Origin: Oscillospiraceae bacterium
GTDB lineage: Bacteria > Bacillota > Clostridia > Oscillospirales > Ruminococcaceae
Length of the DNA: 47,141 nucleotides
Direction: 5' to 3'
Assembly (NCBI GenBank): GCA_009777635.1
Contig: WRLK01000023.1
Span: 1-47,141, forward strand
This document shows, in pieces, positions 41,908 to 47,141 of this stretch. Numbering within the stretch: position 1 is the first letter of the stretch; each line of letters begins with the position of its first letter. The notes beneath the pieces are model-generated. The model had not been told where the DNA came from, ran no database searches, and saw only the letters and a program-made list of their open reading frames with translations. A program made the position numbers and the translations under genes.

Positions 41908-44900
41908 AATAATTTACCGCTGATGAAAAGATATCCATGAATTTTTCGCCGGGGACGTTTTTGTAAAGGTTATCGCCATGCCGCTCACAATGCGCCATCG
42001 TACCGAACACGCGCCCGCCGGGTGACAAAAGCCCGCCGACCGCTGCCGCTGAACCTCCCGGGTTATACTTCACGTCATTTGACGGGTTGCCGTTAGCGTC
42101 AACGTAAACCGTCGCGATCTGCGCGTTCCCGAACAGGCGGGCAATCTCCTCCGCGCCGGCTGAAAAACGCCCGTCGCCGCAAGAAACAGGAAGCGTAAAC
42201 ACGCTGCCCGCCGGGATATCACAAAGCCACGGCGATAAGTTTGACACGACCTTTGTTCTCACAAGCTTCGATTGATGCCGCCCGATTGTGTTTTGCGCAA
42301 GGATCGGGGAGCCCGCATTTATCCCGCGTATCTCGCCGTATGGCAGAAGCCCCAGCCTTAATAGCGCCTGAAAGCCGTTCGATATGCCTAAAATCAGGCC
42401 GTCGCGGGCTTTTAGAAGCTCCATGATCTGTTCGCTGATTTCGGGGCTCCTCAGGAACGCCGCGATGAACTTTGCGGCGCCGTCAGGCTCGTCCCCGCCG
42501 GACATACCGCCGGGAAGCGCAAGGATATTCGCCAACCCGATCCGCTTTGCAAGGGCGTCTGCGGATTCCTTGACAGCCGCCGCGGTAAGGTTCTTAACGA
42601 TAAAGCTTTCGGTTTCGGCGCCGGAGTTTTTAAATGCGCTCTCAAGTTCATATTCGCCGCTTGTTCCGGGAAATACGGGGATTAGAACACGCGGTTTTGC
42701 CGTTTTTATAGTGGGCGCAAACCGCTTGTCTGATTGGTTTACGATATCCGGCGCCTTGAGCTCACCCGCCGACGCTTTAACAGGATACACGCATTCAAGC
42801 CGTTTTTCCCATTTTTCCTGTAACTGCGAAAGGTCCGCGCGCTCACCGCCTTGAAGTGTTATGGCGTAGTCCTCGACCGTTTCGCCTAGGAAACTTCCTG
42901 CGTACTCGGGAAGCTCCTCCGCCTCAACGACAAACCCGCCGAAATCCGCCGCGAAATCAAGGGCCGAATGCGCCTGAAAGCCGATGCGGTTGCCGAAGCA
43001 CATCTTCATGACGGCGACGGCGGCGCCGCCGTCGCCGACCGCCCACGCCGACAGGATTTTGCGCTCGGATATCAACTGCTCCACCTTGTCGAAAAGGGCT
43101 TCAAGCGCCGTGTAACCCCCGGCGCCGCGGCCCGGGAAATCCGCGGTGAGGTGATACACGCGGCTTCCCGGTTTTTTAAATTCCGGCGAGATGATGTTTT
43201 CAGCGTCACCCAGCGACACCGCAAAGCTCACAAGCGTCGGCGGCACGTCGATATCCTCGAATGTGCCCGACATGGAATCCTTGCCGCCAATCGCGCCGGT
43301 TTTCAGCTCTATCTGCGCCTCGAGCGCGCCTAAAAGCGCCGCCGCCGGTTTGCCCCAGCGAAGCGGGTCGGTGTTAAGCCGCTCGAAATATTCCTGCATG
43401 CTAAGCCAGCAATTCTTCCGGCTTCCGCCCGCCGCGATGACTTTCGCGACCGACTCCACGACGGCGGCGCGCCCGCCGTCAAAGGGTGAGCGGCACATGA
43501 TTTCCGGCGAATACGCCCACGACATGACGGAGCAAGTCTGCGTTTTACCGTCCAACACCGGTATTTTGGAGACCATCACCTGCGCCGGAGTAAGTTGCTC
43601 GCGGCCGCCAAGCGGCATCAGTACGCACGTGCCGCCGGCAGTCGCGTCAAATCGCTCCACAAGCCCTTTCTGCGAGCAAAACCGCAGGTCAAAGGCCGCC
43701 GACATCAGTTTTTCGGCAGTATCCGCGACGTCTTTGCCGGGCTTGTTTTCCGGATTTCGAATCTCGATGGATGTATGCTTTACAGCGCCGTTTGAGTTTA
43801 AAAATTCCCGCGAAAGATCCAAAATCTTTTTGCCGCGCCATTTCATGGTAAGCCGCGGCGCATCTTTAATCACGGCGACAACCGTGGCCTCGAGGTTTTC
43901 GTTTTCAGAAAGTGAGATGAATTTGCCGGCGTCATCTGCCGCGACCACGACCGCCATGCGCTCTTGGCTCTCGCTGATGGCAAGCTCCGTGCCGTCAAGG
44001 CCCGGGTATTTTACCGGCACCGCGTCAAGGTTGATGTCGATGCCGTCTGCGAGCTCGCCGATCGACACGGAGACGCCGCCCGCGCCAAAATCGTTGCACC
44101 GCTTGATGAGCCGCGCCGCTTTTGGGTCGCGGAACAGGCGCAGGATTTTTCGCTCCTCGGGTGCGTTGCCTTTCTGGACCTCCGCGCCGCATGTGTGAAG
44201 GGATTTTTCCGTGTGAGACTTGCTTGAGCCCGCGGCTCCGCCGCAGCCGTCGCGGCCAGTCCTGCCGCCTAAAAGGATTACGACGTCGCCCGGCTGCGGT
44301 TCCTTGCGGACCACGCTTGAAGCGGGGGCGGCGCCGATGACGGCGCCGAGCTCCATCCGCTTTGCGACATAGCCGGGATGGTATATTTCGTGGACATGGC
44401 CCGCCGCAAGCCCGATCTGGTTGCCGTATGACGAGTATCCCGCCGCCGCCGTCTGAGCGAGCTTGCGCTGCGGCAGCTTGCCCTTGATTGTCGGCGGCGC
44501 CGTTTCGGTCGGGTCGGCGGCTCCGATTACACGCATGGCCTGGTACACATAGCTTCTGCCGGAAAGCGGGTCGCGGATCGCCCCGCCAAGACACGTCGAG
44601 GCTCCGCCGAACGGCTCGATCTCCGTCGGGTGGTTGTGCGTTTCGTTTTTGAACATCAAAAGCCAGTCCTCGTCACGTCCGTCGACGTCGGCCGTGATCT
44701 TAACGGAGCATGCGTTGATTTCCTTAGATTCGTCAAGCTCCGTCAGATATCCCTGCGATTTAAGCGCCTTTGCTCCAATCGTCGCCATATCCATCAGGGT
44801 GATGGGTTTTTCCTGATTTTGATATAGTTTTTCACGAAGCGTGAGATATCCGCGCCACGCGTCTGCGATTTCGCCGTCCGCAATCTTCGCGGAGTCTATA

Positions 44901-45595
44901 TGCGTTAAAAATGTCGTGTGCCTGCAATGGTCGGACCAATACGCGTCTATCATGCGGATTTCAGTCATGGTCGGGTCACGGTTTTCAGCCTTGAAATAAT
45001 CGCGGCAGAAAGTCAGATCGTTAAGGTCCATCGCAAGTGAGTACTCATCCGAAAAAGCATTTAAACCGTCTTCATTCAGGCCTCTAAAGCCGTCGAGCAC
45101 ATCCACGTCTTTCGCCTTAGGGAAGTACTCGATAATCGTTTTCGGAACCGCAAGCGAAACCTCGCGGCTTTCAACGGGGTTCATAATATATGATTTGATT
45201 TTGTCCATCTCGGTATCTGTCAAATCCCTGTCAAATACATAAATCCTTGCCGTTTTCACAACCGGGCGCTCGCAGCCCGACATAAGAGCGACGCACTGCC
45301 CGGCCGAATCGGCGCGCTGGTCGAACTGCCCGGGAAGGTACTCCGACGCGAATACGCGGGCGCCAAAAAAATCCGGAAGCTTGTCGAATACCGTATCTGT
45401 CTGCGGATTTGAAAAGACAGTATCCCTTGCGGACAAAAAATCCTTTTCAGAAATATTTTCAACGAAATACCGGTTGATGATGCGTATTTTTTGAAGCCTG
45501 TCCATATTAAGCGCTTCTTTTAAATCCGCAAGCAAAAGAGCCGCCTCCACGGAAAATTTCGGGGTTTTCTCGGTATAGATTTCGAATACGGGCAT
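41900..45595 (-). CDS. purL: Phosphoribosylformylglycinamidine synthase (single-chain PurL)
   Basis: 1231 residues from ATG 45595 (MPVFEIYTEKTPKFSVEA), with GGAGGC upstream; the longer open frame to 45895 runs through promoter and hairpins and is not coding. Order: PurS-like N-terminal domain, two AIRS-like synthetase halves (SDHCRHTTFLTHID, NETHNHPTEIEPFGGA, GGRTGRDGCGGAAGSS, GAGGVSVSIGELADGI), and a C-terminal class I glutaminase (LALPGGMSGGDEPDG, GTMAHCERHGDN with His and Glu). It converts FGAR, ATP and glutamine to FGAM in purine synthesis. The glutaminase nucleophile motif reads GISNGFQ, with Ser1072 (TCG) where Cys is expected (GICNGFQ). prmA follows with an overlap. Confidence 0.94.
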   Translation of the reverse strand: MPVFEIYTEKTPKFSVEAALLLADLKEALNMDRLQKIRIINRYFVENISEKDFLSARDTVFSNPQTDTVFDKLPDFFGARVFASEYLPGQFDQRADSAGQCVALMSGCERPVVKTARIYVFDRDLTDTEMDKIKSYIMNPVESREVSLAVPKTIIEYFPKAKDVDVLDGFRGLNEDGLNAFSDEYSLAMDLNDLTFCRDYFKAENRDPTMTEIRMIDAYWSDHCRHTTFLTHIDSAKIADGEIADAWRGYLTLREKLYQNQEKPITLMDMATIGAKALKSQGYLTELDESKEINACSVKITADVDGRDEDWLLMFKNETHNHPTEIEPFGGASTCLGGAIRDPLSGRSYVYQAMRVIGAADPTETAPPTIKGKLPQRKLAQTAAAGYSSYGNQIGLAAGHVHEIYHPGYVAKRMELGAVIGAAPASSVVRKEPQPGDVVILLGGRTGRDGCGGAAGSSKSHTEKSLHTCGAEVQKGNAPEERKILRLFRDPKAARLIKRCNDFGAGGVSVSIGELADGIDINLDAVPVKYPGLDGTELAISESQERMAVVVAADDAGKFISLSENENLEATVVAVIKDAPRLTMKWRGKKILDLSREFLNSNGAVKHTSIEIRNPENKPGKDVADTAEKLMSAAFDLRFCSQKGLVERFDATAGGTCVLMPLGGREQLTPAQVMVSKIPVLDGKTQTCSVMSWAYSPEIMCRSPFDGGRAAVVESVAKVIAAGGSRKNCWLSMQEYFERLNTDPLRWGKPAAALLGALEAQIELKTGAIGGKDSMSGTFEDIDVPPTLVSFAVSLGDAENIISPEFKKPGSRVYHLTADFPGRGAGGYTALEALFDKVEQLISERKILSAWAVGDGGAAVAVMKMCFGNRIGFQAHSALDFAADFGGFVVEAEELPEYAGSFLGETVEDYAITLQGGERADLSQLQEKWEKRLECVYPVKASAGELKAPDIVNQSDKRFAPTIKTAKPRVLIPVFPGTSGEYELESAFKNSGAETESFIVKNLTAAAVKESADALAKRIGLANILALPGGMSGGDEPDGAAKFIAAFLRSPEISEQIMELLKARDGLILGISNGFQALLRLGLLPYGEIRGINAGSPILAQNTIGRHQSKLVRTKVVSNLSPWLCDIPAGSVFTLPVSCGDGRFSAGAEEIARLFGNAQIATVYVDANGNPSNDVKYNPGGSAAAVGGLLSPGGRVFGTMAHCERHGDNLYKNVPGEKFMDIFSSAVNYYG

Positions 45596-45632
45596 TCTAT
45601 AAGCCTCCGTTTTTTTATTTTGGGACAAGAAT

Positions 45633-45661
45633 ATTATGCCAAAAAACGGAACATTTTGCAA
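45633..45661 (-). promoter_or_regulatory. Promoter of purL
   Basis: On the minus strand TTGCAA (45656-45661), a 17-nt spacer and CATAAT (45633-45638). A CGAAC core just upstream, at the edge of the cloverleaf repeat, loosely resembles half a PurBox. Confidence 0.6.
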
Positions 45662-45672
45662 GATTTTTGTTC

Positions 45673-45756
45673 GCACAAAAAGCGGGGGGCGCAAAGCGCC
45701 CCCCGCCAAAAGCGGCTTCGCCGCTTTTCGAATTGCTTTGCAATTCGATTTTGTGC
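45673..45756. repeat. Perfect cloverleaf of nested palindromes (84 nt)
   Basis: An outer stem GCACAAAA (45673-45680) / TTTTGTGC (45749-45756) encloses three adjoining perfect hairpins with 3-nt loops: GCGGGGGGCGC (11 bp, 45682-45706, loop AAA), AAAAGCGGC (9 bp, 45708-45728, loop TTC) and CGAATTGC (8 bp, 45729-45747, loop TTT). Only single bases separate the stems. It is not a tRNA. It lies between the divergent purL and GNAT genes. A palindromic repeat element or a structured RNA is possible. Confidence 0.85.
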
Positions 45757-45762
45757 TATACT
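45733..45762 (+). promoter_or_regulatory. Promoter of the GNAT gene, overlapping the cloverleaf
   Basis: TTGCTT (45733-45738, inside the third hairpin), an 18-nt spacer and TATACT (45757-45762). The -10 box also lies inside a TGTGCT/AGCACA inverted repeat that may be an operator. Confidence 0.5.
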
Positions 45763-45791
45763 GTAAAGCACAGGATGGGAGGAGGGAATTT

Positions 45792-46346
45792 ATGACCACG
45801 CCAACAATTGAAACAGACAGAATACTTTTGCGCCCTTTAAAAATATCGGACGCCGAGGCTGTGTTCAAAAAATGGGCGAATGATCCCGGCGTCACAAAAT
45901 ATATGCGTTGGAATACGCATCAAACAATAAATGAAACGATAGAATGGCTGACGTTTGAAGAAAAAAATATTGCAAGCGGCGATAGTTATTCATGGGGCTT
46001 TGTGTATAAAGAAAACGACGAGCTTTTCGGCTCGGGCGGAATGATTCATAATAAAGACATAAGGATGTTTGAAATCGGATATGTGCTGATGGAAAAGTAT
46101 TGGAATATGGGGCTTGCAACCGAGGCCGCCAAAGCGTTTATCGATTTCGCCGTTAAAGAGCTTAAGCAAACCTCATTTTTCGCGGTGCACGCGAAAGAGA
46201 ATCCGGCGTCGGGAAAGGTAATGGAAAAACTGGGGTTTATCTATGATAAAGACGGAAGCTTTACCAGCTTTGACGGCAAACGAACCTTTGAATGCCGTGA
46301 TTATATTTTGTCTGTATCGGAGCAACCGCGAAAGGATGACGCATAA
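45792..46346 (+). CDS. GNAT family N-acetyltransferase (RimJ/RimL-like)
   Basis: 184 residues from ATG 45792 (MTTPTIETDRILLRPLKISDAEAVFKKW), with GGAGGAGGG upstream; the longer frame to 45636 crosses the cloverleaf. Family features: TDRILLRPL start, FEIGYVLMEKYWNMGLATEAAKAFIDFA (acetyl-CoA binding turn), HAKENPASGKVMEKLGF. It transfers an acetyl group from acetyl-CoA to a protein N-terminus or small amine; the target is unknown. Its TAA shares a base with the ATG of the next gene (TAATG). Confidence 0.9.
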   Translation: MTTPTIETDRILLRPLKISDAEAVFKKWANDPGVTKYMRWNTHQTINETIEWLTFEEKNIASGDSYSWGFVYKENDELFGSGGMIHNKDIRMFEIGYVLMEKYWNMGLATEAAKAFIDFAVKELKQTSFFAVHAKENPASGKVMEKLGFIYDKDGSFTSFDGKRTFECRDYILSVSEQPRKDDA

Positions 46347-47141
46347 TGCAATACCGCACAGACCTAAAATCCGGCAATAAGCTTTCCGCGCTGGGCCTTG
46401 GCTGCATGCGGTTTCCGCGCGGCGCAATCCAGATCGACTACAAAAAATCGGAAAAGCTTGTGCTCGACGCTATAGACGCAGGCGTGAATTATTTTGATAC
46501 GGCGTATATTTATATGGGAAGCGAGGAGATTCTCGGGCAAATCTTCAAAAACAATCCCGGTACGCGGGAGAAAATTTTTCTCGCGACGAAGCTTCCGCTT
46601 CGGATGTGCAAAAGCTATGATGATTTCGACAAGCTTTTCAACATCCAGCTTAAGCGGCTTAACACCGATTATATCGATTATTATTTCATGCATAACCTTT
46701 CAAGCAGGAAAAAATGGGACGAGCTGTGCAGGCTTGGCATAGAAGACTGGATTGCCGGGAAAAAAGCCGAGGGAAAGATCAAGCTGGCGGGGTTTTCTTT
46801 CCACGGCTCTCAAAGCGAGTTTTTCGCGCTGCTCGACGCTTATGACTGGGATTTTTGCCAGATTCAATATAATTACGCGAACATCCATTACCAGGCGGGG
46901 GCGGCGGGGCTAAAGGCCGCCGCCGATAAGGGGATACCCGTTATCATCATGGAGCCTTTGCTTGGCGGAAAGCTTGCAACCGGGCTTCCAAAGCACGCGG
47001 CAAAGCTGTTTTCCGATGTGGATGCATCAAAAACTCCGGCGGCATGGGCGTTAAACTGGCTGTGGGACCAGCCGGAGGCAACCGTCGTGCTTTCGGGCAT
47101 GAACACGCCGGAGCAGCTAAAGGAAAACGCATCGCTTGCAA
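46346..47141 (+). CDS. Aldo/keto reductase, 3' end outside the window
   Basis: 265 codons are visible from ATG 46346 and the frame is open at the window edge. LGLGCMRFPRG, DAGVNYFDTAYIYMGSEEILGQIF (catalytic Asp and Tyr), ATKLPL (Lys), DYYFMHNL (His), AGFSFHGS, QIQYNYAN and VIIMEPLLGGKLA mark the family. Members of this length class usually continue with a C-terminal 4Fe-4S domain, which would lie beyond the edge. It reduces aldehydes or ketones with NAD(P)H; the substrate is unknown. The TAATG overlap couples it to the GNAT gene. Confidence 0.92.
   Translation, partial: MQYRTDLKSGNKLSALGLGCMRFPRGAIQIDYKKSEKLVLDAIDAGVNYFDTAYIYMGSEEILGQIFKNNPGTREKIFLATKLPLRMCKSYDDFDKLFNIQLKRLNTDYIDYYFMHNLSSRKKWDELCRLGIEDWIAGKKAEGKIKLAGFSFHGSQSEFFALLDAYDWDFCQIQYNYANIHYQAGAAGLKAAADKGIPVIIMEPLLGGKLATGLPKHAAKLFSDVDASKTPAAWALNWLWDQPEATVVLSGMNTPEQLKENASLA

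Noticed and set aside
45673-45756. Cloverleaf as a tRNA gene
   Set aside because: Loops are 3 nt, with no anticodon loop, D-loop or T-loop sequence and no CCA; the stems are simple perfect palindromes.
41900-45895. Longer PurL frame with 100 extra N-terminal residues
   Set aside because: The extension crosses the purL promoter and the cloverleaf, and a GGAGGC site sits right before the internal ATG at 45595.
1-47141. CRISPR array, intact insertion sequence or integrase
   Set aside because: No regularly spaced repeats and no transposase or recombinase motifs were seen on either strand.

Overview
The window looks like chromosome from an anaerobic Firmicute of class Clostridia. Supporting evidence: GGAGG-type ribosome binding sites throughout, TTGACA/TATAAT-type promoters, a CIRCE element on htpG, a ClpC-type ATPase, a one-chain PurL, a family 4 (iron-sulfur) uracil-DNA glycosylase, a YesMN-type two-component pair, ferredoxin and flavin redox genes, and a methanol:corrinoid methyltransferase. 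The genus cannot be fixed from this sequence. Most of the DNA has moderate GC; about 18.4-22.1 kb is clearly more AT-rich.

Layout. 0-12.5 kb: a carbohydrate locus. A GH78-like glycosidase (+) faces an eight-gene minus-strand series made of a YesN-type regulator, a solute-binding lipoprotein, two ABC permeases, a YesM-type kinase, a URO-D family protein, an ADP-ribosylglycohydrolase family protein and a zinc dehydrogenase. The left edge is a join of two 5'-broken genes, and a decayed second copy of the ADP-ribosylglycohydrolase lies between two operon genes. 12.7-17.2 kb: an Rrf2 regulator, a PocR/AraC regulator, MtaB (methanol methyltransferase) and a COG0523 metal-chaperone GTPase. No corrinoid protein (MtaC) is present. 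17.2-22.2 kb: a patchwork with an aminotransferase stump, an alpha/beta hydrolase, a UvrD-tail-like fragment, a methyltransferase behind a leader ORF with two competing hairpins, and an AAA/DUF4143 ATPase. 22.2-22.6 kb: four tRNA genes (Val-Asp-Phe-Gly as transcribed) with a strong promoter and a terminator.

22.6-32.1 kb: housekeeping genes (phosphoesterase, TVP38 family membrane protein, DUF4364 protein, cation/proton antiporter, lipid-linked sugar flippase, D,D-carboxypeptidase, MetY, family 4 UDG, PduL). 32.1-38.3 kb: htpG, then a nitrogen block of an Amt transporter fused to a P-II domain, an FAD oxidoreductase and a 4Fe-4S protein, then a 47-residue Cys-rich membrane peptide. 38.4-47.1 kb: ClpC-type ATPase, PrmA, PurL (with Ser where the glutaminase nucleophile Cys is expected), a GNAT acetyltransferase and an aldo/keto reductase cut by the window end.

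Most interesting signals. (1) The Amt/P-II gene and the 4Fe-4S/FAD operon have matching 5' leaders: promoter, GTTRAC, an AAAGG-YGYT...CGCCTTT hairpin, then a T-rich run into TTTCGGG. They look like members of one attenuator family. (2) A perfect 84-nt cloverleaf of nested palindromes lies between purL and the GNAT gene. (3) The methyltransferase leader can fold in two mutually exclusive ways, one of which hides its ribosome binding site. All functional assignments rest on motif recognition by eye; no database search was run.
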